Below are positions 53,361 to 62,184 of a DNA stretch of 64,000 nt, piece after piece; the stretch's first letter is position 1, and each line of letters starts with the position of its first letter. The stretch lies in contig NZ_LKIU01000006.1 of assembly GCF_001307035.1 (NCBI RefSeq), positions 88,813 to 152,812 of the forward strand. The letters are read 5' to 3'. The DNA comes from Arthrobacter sp. Edens01. GTDB lineage: Bacteria > Actinomycetota > Actinomycetes > Actinomycetales > Micrococcaceae. The position numbers and the translations under genes were made by a program. The notes below the pieces were generated by a model. That model saw nothing but the letters and a program-made list of their open reading frames with translations. It was not told where the DNA came from and searched no databases.

Positions 53361-54569
53361 TTAACCGGCGCTGGTTTCCGAAAGGCTGGAGACCATTGCG
53401 TCGATGCGCTGGGGAGACATGGCGTGGTGGATTGCCAGAATGCTGGCACCCAGCACGCCGGCGTCGAGCCCTGAGCTGGAATGCACGATCTGCAGATGCT
53501 GGGTGGCCAGCGGAATAGTGCGCGAATAGACCGTTTCCCGGATACCGGCGATGAAGTGTTCACCCGTGAGCGACATGGATCCGCCAATGACGATCACCGA
53601 AGGATTGATCAGGCTGATGCAGGCTGAGAGAACATCTCCCACGTCCCGCCCAGCCTGCCGGACGGCGTGAATGGCCTCCGTGCTTCCGCCGCGAACCAGC
53701 TCCACGACGTCTTCACTGCCGGTGGCGTCCAGTCCCAATTCGCGCAGCTTGGATGCAACCGCAGGTCCGGAAGCTATTGCTTCCAGGCAGTCCGTGTTCC
53801 CGCAGTGGCACGGAACTCCGCCGCCGCCGTGCACCCGGATATGGCCGATGTCCCCGGCAACTCCGTCCGCACCCCGCTGCAGCATGCCGCTGGAGACGAT
53901 GCCGGAACCGATTCCGGTTGCGACCTTGACGAAGAGCAGGTTGTCCACCTGCGGCCAGGCCATGTTCCGCTCGCCCAGCGCCATGATGTTGACGTCGTTG
54001 TCCACCAGGACGGGTACGTGGAACCGTGCCTGCAGGTAGCCCGGCACGTCATAGCCGTTCCATCCGGGCATGATGGGCGGATTGATGGGACGTCCGGTGC
54101 GGTGTTCCACGGGGCCGGGCAGGCCGATGCCGACGGCCAGGAGATCGGATGTGGAGCGTCCCGTGCTGCTGAGGAGTTCCGTGCCGATCTCAACAACTGC
54201 ACCCAGGACGGCCTCGGGACCCTGGGTGATTTCCAGTGCGCGGGCAGACTGGGCGAGCAGGTGCCCGGTGAGATCCGTGACCGCGACCTGGAGGTGGGAA
54301 GCGCCGATGTCCACGCCGAGCACCACCCGGCTGCCTGCCTTCAGCGCGATGCGGGATGAAGGGCGCCCCCCGGTGGACACCGCGTCCTGCACGAAGCCCA
54401 CGAGACCCAGGTCCATAAGCGCTTCGATCCGGAGAGTGACTGTTGAACGTGCCAGCCCCATTAGCTCAGCCAGCTCTGACCGGGTCCGTGGTTTGCCGTC
54501 GCGGAGGATCTGGAAGAGCTCGCTTGCTCCGGAGGATGCTAGACCGCTGACGTTACTTATGTCACTCAC
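53361..54569 (-). CDS. ROK-family transcription regulator
   Basis: 402 residues. HTH at about 15-55: RSELAELMGLARSTVTLRIE. The ROK domain follows with LGVDIGASHLQVAVTDL (ATP-binding type), and the zinc motif CHCGNTDCLE near residue 255. ROK regulators sense sugars or sugar phosphates. The start is GTG 54569, with no ribosome site, and TAATTA lies four bases upstream of it, so the message may be leaderless. The gene is divergent from the ebo-type operon and its own downstream neighbour is the Tat-exported barrel protein; either may be its target. Confidence 0.9.
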   Translation of the reverse strand: MSDISNVSGLASSGASELFQILRDGKPRTRSELAELMGLARSTVTLRIEALMDLGLVGFVQDAVSTGGRPSSRIALKAGSRVVLGVDIGASHLQVAVTDLTGHLLAQSARALEITQGPEAVLGAVVEIGTELLSSTGRSTSDLLAVGIGLPGPVEHRTGRPINPPIMPGWNGYDVPGYLQARFHVPVLVDNDVNIMALGERNMAWPQVDNLLFVKVATGIGSGIVSSGMLQRGADGVAGDIGHIRVHGGGGVPCHCGNTDCLEAIASGPAVASKLRELGLDATGSEDVVELVRGGSTEAIHAVRQAGRDVGDVLSACISLINPSVIVIGGSMSLTGEHFIAGIRETVYSRTIPLATQHLQIVHSSSGLDAGVLGASILAIHHAMSPQRIDAMVSSLSETSAG

Positions 54570-54608
54570 CGACTAATTACAGCACAAAAGGCGACAGAAC
54601 TCTTGACT

Positions 54609-54685
54609 TGGTTATCTTCGCGTGGGATGGGAGAACCCCTCTCCTATTGAGGTGCAGAAAACTGCTGGGAGGCATCAGATAACCA
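54609..54685. promoter_or_regulatory. Spaced inverted repeat in the ROK/ebo gap
   Basis: TGGTTATCT (54609-54617) and AGATAACCA (54677-54685) are exact complements separated by 59 bases. CTCAG-AAC-CTGAG lies beside the second arm at 54693-54705. Paired half-sites at this distance could hold a regulator dimer by looping. Which protein binds is unknown; the ROK regulator next to it is the first candidate. Confidence 0.4.
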
Positions 54686-54777
54686 CAAATACTCAGAACC
54701 TGAGATGGATTCTGCAAGCCGTCGACTGAAGAACGCCATATCAGGGCGCAGATATATCGGAATAACCCATAAGTCCG

Positions 54778-54806
54778 TTGTTCCCTGACATTAGCTATGT
54801 TAGGTT
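54778..54806 (+). promoter_or_regulatory. Predicted promoter of the ebo-type operon
   Basis: TTGTTC (54778-54783) and TAGGTT (54801-54806) are 17 bases apart. The start would be near 54813, with a leader of about 70 bases. TTCCCTG occurs twice around the -10. Confidence 0.45.
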
Positions 54807-54883
54807 CCCTGTGACGGGCGTCTCACCGGCAGTTCATCAGGCCGGCCGTGAGGGCGTTTGCGTGACGGCTTCGAGGAGGAAGT

Positions 54884-56149
54884 TTGATCAGGGACACCCA
54901 TAGGGGAATGCCGGCTGACGGGGAGGACCGTGCTGCAACGGCCGCCGCTCAGGAGAGCTGGAGCTACGGCAGAACAGGCATCTGGCTCATCGGAGCACGT
55001 GGATCAGTGGCAACAACTGCCGCAGCAGGGCTGGCGGCGATCGCATCGGGGCTCGTGAAGCCGCAGGGATGCGTCACTGAACACGAAGCATTCCAGGACG
55101 TGATTCTCCCCGGCTACTCAGACCTAGTGGTGGGCGGCCACGACATCAGCGGAGTTGGCATGGCCAAGCAGGCTGAGAGGCTTGTTGAGGCCGGAATGGT
55201 CCCCGGACATCTTCTTGAATCGGTTCGGGCACAGCTGCTTGAGGCCGATCTTCGGGTACGGCCCGGGTACCACCCGGCTGGCACACCGGAGACGCAGGCT
55301 GATGCAGTAAAACGCCTATGCGGCGACATCCTCTCCTTCAAGGAGGCAAACGGGCTGCAGCGGGTTATCGTCCTGGACGTGGCCTCAACGGAAGCCCCGC
55401 CGGAACAGCTCGACGAGTTCTGCGACGCCGGGCTTTTGGAAACCGCGCTCCAGGATCCGGCACGGCACGTCCTGCCCGCAAGCTCAGTAGCTGCCTACGC
55501 GGCCGTCATGGCCGGTTCCCCCTATATCTGCTTTACCCCCTCCACTGCCCTGAATATCCCTGCCCTTTATGAACTGGCCGGAGCCGGCCGGGTTCCGACG
55601 GCAGGCCAGGACGGTAAAACAGGCCAGACCTGGCTGCGCTCGGTACTGGCCCCGGCACTCACAGCGCGAGGGCTGCGGGTGCTTTCATGGGCCGGGACGA
55701 ACCTCCTTGGCGGCGGTGACGGGGCGACACTCGCAGACAGCAGGGCGGTCTCCGGGAAACTGCTCTCGAAGAACCGGGGGCTGAGGGATCTCACCGGGGG
55801 AGCGGTGACCCCCCTGCACATCGACAACGTGCCGGACCTGGGCGAGACCAAGGTTGCGTGGGACCACATCCACGTCGAAGGTTTCCTTGGTTCCCGCCTG
55901 ACGATCCAGACAACGTGGAGCGCCTATGACTCCATGCTCGCGGCTCCAATGGTGCTGGACCTGACGCGCCTTATGGCTCTGGCTGACGCAGCCGGGGAAA
56001 CCGGGCCGATCGGTGCACTCGGGTTCTTCTTCAAGGACCCATGGGGCAGCGCGGAACATTCCTTCTCCCAGCAGACCACCAACCTGGTGCAGTGGGCACT
56101 CGATGCCTCGGCCCGGCTTTCTTCGGCTGCGGGAGGTGACCGGTTGTGA
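54884..56149 (+). CDS. Inositol-3-phosphate-synthase-like sugar phosphate cyclase
   Basis: 421 residues, first gene of the ebo-type operon. The NAD-binding start GIWLIGARGSVATTAAAG is near residue 33. MIPS-type blocks follow: NLLGGGDGATLADSRAV, then NVPDLGETKVAWDHI (with the conserved Lys) and SAYDSMLAAPMVLDL. MIPS turns glucose-6-phosphate into inositol-3-phosphate. The protein is divergent from housekeeping Ino1, so the product may differ. It starts with TTG at 54884, backed by a near-perfect GAGGAGGAAG. The stop overlaps the GTG of the next gene. In other ebo clusters this place is held by EboD, a dehydroquinate-synthase-like cyclase. Confidence 0.85.
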   Translation: MIRDTHRGMPADGEDRAATAAAQESWSYGRTGIWLIGARGSVATTAAAGLAAIASGLVKPQGCVTEHEAFQDVILPGYSDLVVGGHDISGVGMAKQAERLVEAGMVPGHLLESVRAQLLEADLRVRPGYHPAGTPETQADAVKRLCGDILSFKEANGLQRVIVLDVASTEAPPEQLDEFCDAGLLETALQDPARHVLPASSVAAYAAVMAGSPYICFTPSTALNIPALYELAGAGRVPTAGQDGKTGQTWLRSVLAPALTARGLRVLSWAGTNLLGGGDGATLADSRAVSGKLLSKNRGLRDLTGGAVTPLHIDNVPDLGETKVAWDHIHVEGFLGSRLTIQTTWSAYDSMLAAPMVLDLTRLMALADAAGETGPIGALGFFFKDPWGSAEHSFSQQTTNLVQWALDASARLSSAAGGDRL

Positions 56150-57027
56150 GCACCTTCGGCGACTACGTGGAGCTGGTCCGTGCTCCCGCCATCCTCACGG
56201 TTCTGGGCGATACCGCCGCCGGGGCTGCTGCGTCCGGCCGCCTGCTGCGCGGCCGGAGGCTGGGCCTGCCCCTGGCCAGCGCCTGCCTTTATGCCGGCGG
56301 AATGGCCCTGAATGATTACGCGGACCGCGACGTCGATGCCCGCGAACGCCCGGAACGCCCCATCCCCTCCGGGAGGATAAGTGCCCGCCGTGCCCTTGGG
56401 ACAGCATCCGCGCTGACCGCAGCTGGGCTCGGACTGTGTGCCCTGGCCGGCGGCCGGGGCGCGCTGGCAATTGGCATTCCGCTGGCGGCTTCCATCTGGA
56501 CCTATGACCTGGCCGCAAAAAAGCACGCCCTCATAGGCGCTGCCTCCATGGGCAGCTGCCGGGCCCTCGATGTGCTGATGGGTGCGGGGGCCGGCCATGT
56601 CCGGCAGGCACTCGGAGCCGCGGGCATCATGGGTGGACACACGGTCGCTGTGACGCTCCTTTCGCAGGGCGAAGTCGAGGGAACAGACGCGGCAACAGCG
56701 TCCGGCGTCGCGGCCACCACCGGTCTGCTCACCGCTGCATTAATGGCGGGCTCAGCGGGGCCGCCGGCCAGGATGCTCCCGATGCTCGCGGCCACAGCTG
56801 CCTACGCGGTGCGGTGTGCGCCCGCCCAGTTGAGGGCAGCGCGAAATCCGGTGGCACACAACGCGCTCGAAGCGACCAAAGCGGGCATCCGCGCCATGGT
56901 TCCGCTCCAGACAGCGCTCGCGCTCCGTTACGGACACCCCGCCGCCGCCGGCGCACTGGTGGCTGTCGACGTCGTAGGCAGAGTCCTTCGGTCCAGGCCC
57001 GGGGGCAGGAAGGTGAGTGAATCATGA
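56146..57027 (+). CDS. eboC: UbiA-family prenyltransferase (EboC-like)
   Basis: 293 residues, about eight spans. The Asp-rich prenyl-diphosphate motif is NDYADRDVDARERPERPIPSG, seen here in two parts: NDYADRDVD near residue 63 and RERPERPIPSG after it. The second Asp motif near residue 125 is YDLAAKK. It is of the SCO3242-type found in actinobacterial ebo clusters. It probably attaches an isoprenoid to a small polar ring. GTG start overlaps the previous stop; its own stop overlaps the next ATG, so all three are coupled. Confidence 0.88.
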   Translation: MSTFGDYVELVRAPAILTVLGDTAAGAAASGRLLRGRRLGLPLASACLYAGGMALNDYADRDVDARERPERPIPSGRISARRALGTASALTAAGLGLCALAGGRGALAIGIPLAASIWTYDLAAKKHALIGAASMGSCRALDVLMGAGAGHVRQALGAAGIMGGHTVAVTLLSQGEVEGTDAATASGVAATTGLLTAALMAGSAGPPARMLPMLAATAAYAVRCAPAQLRAARNPVAHNALEATKAGIRAMVPLQTALALRYGHPAAAGALVAVDVVGRVLRSRPGGRKVSES

Positions 57028-58511
57028 GTACCCCATCGCCGCTTCCCTTCAGCATTGGATACGGCACCAACGGTTTTACGGACCACCCCCTGCCGGATGT
57101 GCTGGAGCTGCTGCACGAGCTTGGTTACGGCGCGGTTGCCCTGACACTCGGCCACCCGCACCTGGACCCGTATGCCCCGGATCTGGACGCCCGGCTGGGT
57201 TCCCTGCGCAGCCGTCTGGACGAGCTGGATCTCCGGGTGGTCATCGAGACGGGAACGCGGTTCCTCCTGAACCGAAAGGAGAAGCACCGCCCCGCCCTTG
57301 TTGATGAAGAGGCTGCAGCGCGCGTCGATTTCCTGCTCCGGGCGGTGGACATCGCGGCGGCGCTGAACGCCGAGTGTGTCTCCTTCTTCTCCGGGATCCT
57401 GCCTCCCGGTGCCAGTCCGGAGTCCGGGTGGCAGCGGCTGGAAACCAGGGTTGCCGAGGTTCTCCGGCATGCTGCCGGCAAGGGGGTCCTGCTCGCCATT
57501 GAACCGGAACCCGGAATGTTCGTGGAGACCGTCGCCGACGCGCTCGCGCTGCGAACCCGGCTGGGCAACCCCGATGGCCTTGGCCTGACGGTGGACATCG
57601 GACACTGCGTGGTGGTTGAACCAGACGGCGTGCGCGGTGCGCTGCTCGAGGCCGGGCCGCTGCTCGCCAACGTCCAGCTCGATGACATGCGGTCCGCCGC
57701 ACACGAGCACCTTCCCTTCGGTGAAGGCGAGGTCGACGTTTCGCTGGCGCTGGCAACACTCGCTGAACTGAACTACCGCGGGGTTGCCGCCGTCGAACTT
57801 CCCCGGCACTCCTTCGACGCGCCGAACCTGGCCGCCCGAAGCATGGCTGTGCTGCAAGCGGCCTGGCGGGAGGTCCAGGCCGGCAAGGCCGCGGAACAGT
57901 GGCTGCAGGAGGGCAAAGCCCGGCTGGCCGCAGACCCCGGAGCCCTGCCCGGACTCTTCGCTACAGCCGGCCGCAGCGTCGGCCGCACCCCGCTCCGCCC
58001 GGATGCCGATCCGACGGGAGTCCTCCACGGCAGCGTGGGTGATCACGTCCGCGGCCAGCTTGTCCGGCACCTGTTGGACCTCATGCCACCGCAGGAACTG
58101 GCCGAGACAGTCCTGTCGCTCTATGACAGGGGAGACTCCTCCGAACGGCGCGGAGTCCTGAGAGGACTCGGCGCCCTGGCAGAGGCCCAGCCGGACCTTC
58201 CGGCGCCCGTGGTTGCAGCCGGCGTGCAGATCACGGCCGACGCACTGCGGACGAATGAAACCGGTCTTGTCGCTGCCGCAGCCGGTCCCTTCGCCGCTGC
58301 CTACCTGGACCAGCACAACTGGCGGCACGCGGTCCTCAAACTCGTGTTCATGGGGGTCAGCCTTACCGCCGTCACGGATCTGCAGGACCGCGCTGATGAC
58401 GAACTGGCGCGCATGGCCGCTGACTTCGCCGCCGAAAGGGAAGCAGCCGGGCGCACCGTACCGGATGACGTTCACCTGCTGCTGAACCGGGCAGCCACCA
58501 ACCTTCCGTAA
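57024..58511 (+). CDS. eboA: TIM-barrel isomerase fused to EboA domain
   Basis: 495 residues. Residues 5-285 form a xylose-isomerase-like barrel: FSIGYGTNGFTDHPL, then IEPEPGMFVETV, VDIGHCVVVEP and VELPRHSFDAPN. Residues about 330-495 match EboA: LYDRGDSSERRGVLRGL, then DALRTNETGLVAAA and NWRHAVLKLVFMGVSL. In many actinobacteria these are two neighbouring genes; here they are one reading frame. EboA has no known chemistry. The ATG overlaps the stop of the UbiA gene. It lies 12 bases before eboB. Confidence 0.88.
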   Translation: MSTPSPLPFSIGYGTNGFTDHPLPDVLELLHELGYGAVALTLGHPHLDPYAPDLDARLGSLRSRLDELDLRVVIETGTRFLLNRKEKHRPALVDEEAAARVDFLLRAVDIAAALNAECVSFFSGILPPGASPESGWQRLETRVAEVLRHAAGKGVLLAIEPEPGMFVETVADALALRTRLGNPDGLGLTVDIGHCVVVEPDGVRGALLEAGPLLANVQLDDMRSAAHEHLPFGEGEVDVSLALATLAELNYRGVAAVELPRHSFDAPNLAARSMAVLQAAWREVQAGKAAEQWLQEGKARLAADPGALPGLFATAGRSVGRTPLRPDADPTGVLHGSVGDHVRGQLVRHLLDLMPPQELAETVLSLYDRGDSSERRGVLRGLGALAEAQPDLPAPVVAAGVQITADALRTNETGLVAAAAGPFAAAYLDQHNWRHAVLKLVFMGVSLTAVTDLQDRADDELARMAADFAAEREAAGRTVPDDVHLLLNRAATNLP

Positions 58512-58523
58512 GGAGCACCAGAC

Positions 58524-59402
58524 ATGCGCATCTTCGATCCGCACATCCACATGACAAGCCGCACCACCGATGACTACGCCGCGCTCTACGCCAGCGGCGT
58601 CCGGGCACTCGTCGAACCGGCCTTTTGGCTTGGACAGCCCAGGACAAATGTCGGATCCTTCATCGACTATTTTGATTCGCTCCTGGGCTGGGAGCGGTTC
58701 CGCGCCTCGCAGTTCGGCATCCGCCACCACGCCACGATTGCGCTGAATCCCAAGGAAGCCAACGACCCCAGATGTGTTCCCGTCCTGGAGGAGATCCCCA
58801 GGTACCTGGCGAAGGAAGGCGTCGTTGCCGTCGGGGAGATCGGCTTCGATTCAATGACCCCGGCGGAGGACAAGGCGTTCATCCGCCAGCTGGAACTCGC
58901 CGCAGAGTTCTCCCTGCCTGCGCTGGTGCATACCCCGCACCGGGAGAAACTCCTGGGCACCCGGCGAACGCTGGACATCATCCGTGATTCCCCGCTTGCT
59001 CCTTCCATGGTGGTGGTTGACCACCTGAACGAAACGAACGCCGGAATCGTGAAGGACGCCGGAGCCTGGATGGGATTCTCCATCTACCCGGACACGAAGA
59101 TGGACGAGAAACGCCTGGTCGCGATCCTCCACGAGTACGGAACCGAGAAGGCGCTGGTGAACTCGGCGGCCGACTGGGGGAAGTCCGACCCGCTCAAGAC
59201 GGCGAGCACAGCGAAAGCGATGCTTGCCGGCGGGTTCTCGGAGAGCGACGTCGACCGTGTCCTGTGGCAGAACCCGGTGGACTTCTACGGCCAAAGCGGG
59301 CAGCTGATCCTGGATCCAATCCCGGGATTCGATGAAGCTGAGTCCGGCGGAGCGGCCGCGACGTTCGAAGGCAATTCCCTCCTTCGGGGGGCCCGCGCCT
59401 GA
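58524..59402 (+). CDS. eboB: TatD-like metal hydrolase (EboB)
   Basis: 292 residues. Amidohydrolase/TatD metal ligands are visible: DPHIHM near the start, GEIGFDSM, HTPHREK, DHLNET and SAADWG near residue 215. TatD relatives are DNases or small-molecule hydrolases; EboB members are a distinct branch. AAGGAG precedes the ATG. Its TGA shares one base with the ATG of eboE. Confidence 0.88.
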   Translation: MRIFDPHIHMTSRTTDDYAALYASGVRALVEPAFWLGQPRTNVGSFIDYFDSLLGWERFRASQFGIRHHATIALNPKEANDPRCVPVLEEIPRYLAKEGVVAVGEIGFDSMTPAEDKAFIRQLELAAEFSLPALVHTPHREKLLGTRRTLDIIRDSPLAPSMVVVDHLNETNAGIVKDAGAWMGFSIYPDTKMDEKRLVAILHEYGTEKALVNSAADWGKSDPLKTASTAKAMLAGGFSESDVDRVLWQNPVDFYGQSGQLILDPIPGFDEAESGGAAATFEGNSLLRGARA

Positions 59403-60526
59403 TGGAGCTTTCCTACTGCACCAACGTGCACCCGGCCGAGGACCTGGACGGCGTCATCCGGCAGCTGCGCGAATACGCCGGCCCGATTCGGCGGCGGGCA
59501 GGACTGGACGTTCTCGGCGTCGGGCTCTGGCTGCCGGCCGGGCTCGCCCGCCGCCTGGCGGAGAATCCGGGGGATAGGGAGCTGCTTCGCGGGGTCCTCT
59601 CCGAGCAGGGCCTGCAGATACATACCCTCAACGCGTTTCCCTACGGCGGGTTCCACAACGAGGTTGTGAAGACTGACGTCTACCTGCCCACGTGGGCCCA
59701 GCCGGAGCGGCTGCGTTACACGCTTGAGTGTGCTGAAGTCCTGGCTGCCCTCCTTCCCGAAGGCACAGCGGGGTCCATCTCTACGCTGCCGCTTGGCTGG
59801 CGTGAGCCGTGGACCGCGGAGGACGACGCCGCTGCCACCACCGCATTCGCCCTGCTGTGCGAAGGCCTGAAGGCGCTCAGGGAGCGGACCGGAAAGATAG
59901 TCCGCGTAGCCGTGGAACCGGAACCGGGGTGTGCGCTGGATAATGTCTCGGACGTTGTCGATTGGCTGGCTGCCCGGATCTCCAGGGGGATCGATCCCGA
60001 CTGCGTCGGCCTGTGCCTGGACACCTGTCACCTGGCGGTGTCCTTCGCGGACCCTCTCGACGCCGTGCGCAGCGTCGGAGATGCAGGCCTGCGCATCGTA
60101 AAAGTCCAGGCCTCTGCCGCCCTGCACGTGGACGAGCCTTCTACGAAGGCAGCGCGCCGGGCGCTGGAGAGGTTCGCAGAACCGCGCTACCTGCACCAGG
60201 TACGGGAACTGGACCTCGACGGGACCATTCTGACGGCGGATGACCTGCCGCAGGCACTCGGTGAGCTCCCGGGCAGGGGTCCCTGGCGGATCCACTTCCA
60301 TATGCCGCTGCACCTGGTGCCCGTACCTCCCCTGGACACGACGGTTGAAGTGCTGGAAAGGACCGTGGCGGAAGTGGGCTCCCTCCCGTACGGGGAGGAG
60401 GTGCACCTGGACATCGAGACCTACACCTGGAGTGTCCTGCCCGGGAAAACAGCTGACCTGGTCGAAGGAATAGCCGGAGAAATCGCCTGGGCGCAGTCCC
60501 GCCTGCTGGCCCCTGCAGCGTCCTGA
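59402..60526 (+). CDS. eboE: EboE, TIM-barrel metabolite traffic protein
   Basis: 374 residues. MELSYCTNVHPAEDLDGVI is the typical EboE start. Other blocks are LNAFPYGGFH, VAVEPEPGCALDNV, LCLDTCHLAVSF and IHFHMPLH, which together give a barrel with several metal-binding His/Glu/Asp. It resembles AP-endonuclease-2-type isomerases. In Nostoc punctiforme the ebo genes are needed to move a scytonemin precursor to the periplasm, hence the name. It overlaps eboB by one base. Confidence 0.92.
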   Translation: MELSYCTNVHPAEDLDGVIRQLREYAGPIRRRAGLDVLGVGLWLPAGLARRLAENPGDRELLRGVLSEQGLQIHTLNAFPYGGFHNEVVKTDVYLPTWAQPERLRYTLECAEVLAALLPEGTAGSISTLPLGWREPWTAEDDAAATTAFALLCEGLKALRERTGKIVRVAVEPEPGCALDNVSDVVDWLAARISRGIDPDCVGLCLDTCHLAVSFADPLDAVRSVGDAGLRIVKVQASAALHVDEPSTKAARRALERFAEPRYLHQVRELDLDGTILTADDLPQALGELPGRGPWRIHFHMPLHLVPVPPLDTTVEVLERTVAEVGSLPYGEEVHLDIETYTWSVLPGKTADLVEGIAGEIAWAQSRLLAPAAS

Positions 60527-60562
60527 CCCCAGCCCCGCCCTGCGCCAACCCAAGGAGAGAAG

Positions 60563-61963
60563 TTGAAACCGGTACTGCTGCTCGACGTCGTAGGGCTCAC
60601 CGCCCAGTCGCTCCGCGACATGCCCCGCCTGTCCAGGCTCGCTGGAACGGGCTGGTCCTCGGAACTGGCCACGGTACTTCCTGCCGTGACCTGCACCGTC
60701 CAGTCCACGATGCTCACCGGCCTCCCGCCGGCTGAACACGGGATTGTTGGCAACGGCTGGTATTTCCGCGAACTGGGGGACGTGTTCCTGTGGCGCCAGC
60801 ACAACAAGCTGGTTGGCGGCGAAAAGATTTGGGAAAGCGCCCGCCGCAAGGAACCCGACTACCGGGCGGGCAACGTCTGCTGGTGGTACGCCATGGGAAT
60901 GTCCACGGACATGACAGTGACGCCCCGGCCGATTTATCACGCCGACGGCCGCAAATCGCCGGATGCCTATATCCGGCCCCCGGCCCTGCACGACGATCTG
61001 GTGTCCCGGTACGGCGAGTTTCCGCTGTTTCAGTACTGGGGTCCGGGGGCGGGCATCCAGTCTTCCCAGTGGATCATTGAATCGACCAGGCACCTGATGC
61101 GGACCCAGTCGCCGGAGCTGCTTATGGCCTACGTTCCGCACCTGGACTACGACCTTCAGCGGTTTGGCCCCAGCCACCCCCAGGCTGCCCGCGCAGCCGC
61201 CGATCTTGATGCTGCGCTGGCTCCGTTGCTGGATGAAGCCGAAGCGAGAGGGTACGCAGTCATCGCCGTATCGGAGTACGGCATCGAAGACGCGCACCTG
61301 CCCGTGGACATCAACCGCGTCCTGCGCAGGGAGGGCCTGCTGGAAGTCTACGTTCAGGACGGGAAAGAGCAGCTGGATACCTGGACCTCCCGTGCCTTTG
61401 CCGTCGCAGACCATCAGGTGGCCCACGTTTACGTTCAGGACGCCGGGGACGTTGCCCGGACCGCGGAGATCCTCAGGGCAACAAGCGGAATCGATGAAGT
61501 CCTGGACCGCCGGGCCCAGGCTAAGTACGGGCTGGACCACGAGCGGTCCGGTGAACTCGTTGTCATCGCGGAGCCGGGCGCCTGGTTCACGTACTACTTC
61601 TGGCTCGATGATGCCCGTGCGCCCGAATACGCACGCGGCGTGGATATCCACCGGAAGCCGGGGTACGACCCGAGCGAACTCATTTTTAATCCCGCGGACA
61701 AACTGGCGAAGGCAAAAGCAGGCCTGAACCTGGTCAGGAAAAAGGCCGGGCTGCGGTATGCCATGAGCACCGTGTCCCTGGATCCCGGCCATATCCGGGG
61801 AACCCATGGGCGGCTTCCCGGATCCCGGGACAGCACGCCGCTGGTGATCTCCTCCGAGGACAGAATGCCGCCGTTTGCCGAGGAACTGATTCGGCTGGGG
61901 AAACCCATCCCCGCTGCCTCGGTGAAATCGCTGGTCCTGCAGACCCAGGGACTGCCTGAATGA
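60563..61963 (+). CDS. eboF: EboF-like alkaline phosphatase/phosphodiesterase superfamily protein
   Basis: 466 residues. LLLDVVGLT gives the first metal Asp, and PAVTCTVQSTMLTG near residue 43 the nucleophile Thr. YVPHLDYDLQRFGP gives a second Asp. Where many relatives read SDHGM, this protein has SEYGIED, so one metal site differs. No secretion signal. It starts with TTG at 60563 after AAGGAGAGA; an ATG is not available nearby. Last gene of the ebo-type operon, 36 bases after eboE. A role in releasing phosphate from an intermediate is reasonable. Confidence 0.86.
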   Translation: MKPVLLLDVVGLTAQSLRDMPRLSRLAGTGWSSELATVLPAVTCTVQSTMLTGLPPAEHGIVGNGWYFRELGDVFLWRQHNKLVGGEKIWESARRKEPDYRAGNVCWWYAMGMSTDMTVTPRPIYHADGRKSPDAYIRPPALHDDLVSRYGEFPLFQYWGPGAGIQSSQWIIESTRHLMRTQSPELLMAYVPHLDYDLQRFGPSHPQAARAAADLDAALAPLLDEAEARGYAVIAVSEYGIEDAHLPVDINRVLRREGLLEVYVQDGKEQLDTWTSRAFAVADHQVAHVYVQDAGDVARTAEILRATSGIDEVLDRRAQAKYGLDHERSGELVVIAEPGAWFTYYFWLDDARAPEYARGVDIHRKPGYDPSELIFNPADKLAKAKAGLNLVRKKAGLRYAMSTVSLDPGHIRGTHGRLPGSRDSTPLVISSEDRMPPFAEELIRLGKPIPAASVKSLVLQTQGLPE

Positions 61964-62184
61964 CCCGCCCCTAATTTGTTTCCTAAACAACAAAAGATGC
62001 CTCCGCGTCGAATACCGGCGCGGCTGATGGTTGCTGTGCGCTCACAGGTCAAGCGGAAAAAGGAATTTTTAGTAAGGGAGGCTTTGTTTTTTCAAACCAC
62101 TAGCGCATCCGATGAGCCTCAACTAGCGTTCAATCACCTGATTCCGGCTGGTCCGGATCCTCAATGGCGAGAAGAGAGAGAACG

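Noticed and set aside
59285-61993. 902-codon frame opposite eboE and eboF
   Set aside because: Shadow of two well-supported genes; its product has no motif, and codon third positions follow the plus-strand genes.
61964-62184. Small frame of 70 codons between eboF and the PQQ-type dehydrogenase
   Set aside because: No ribosome site or family likeness; AT-rich and likely to hold the promoter of the next gene.
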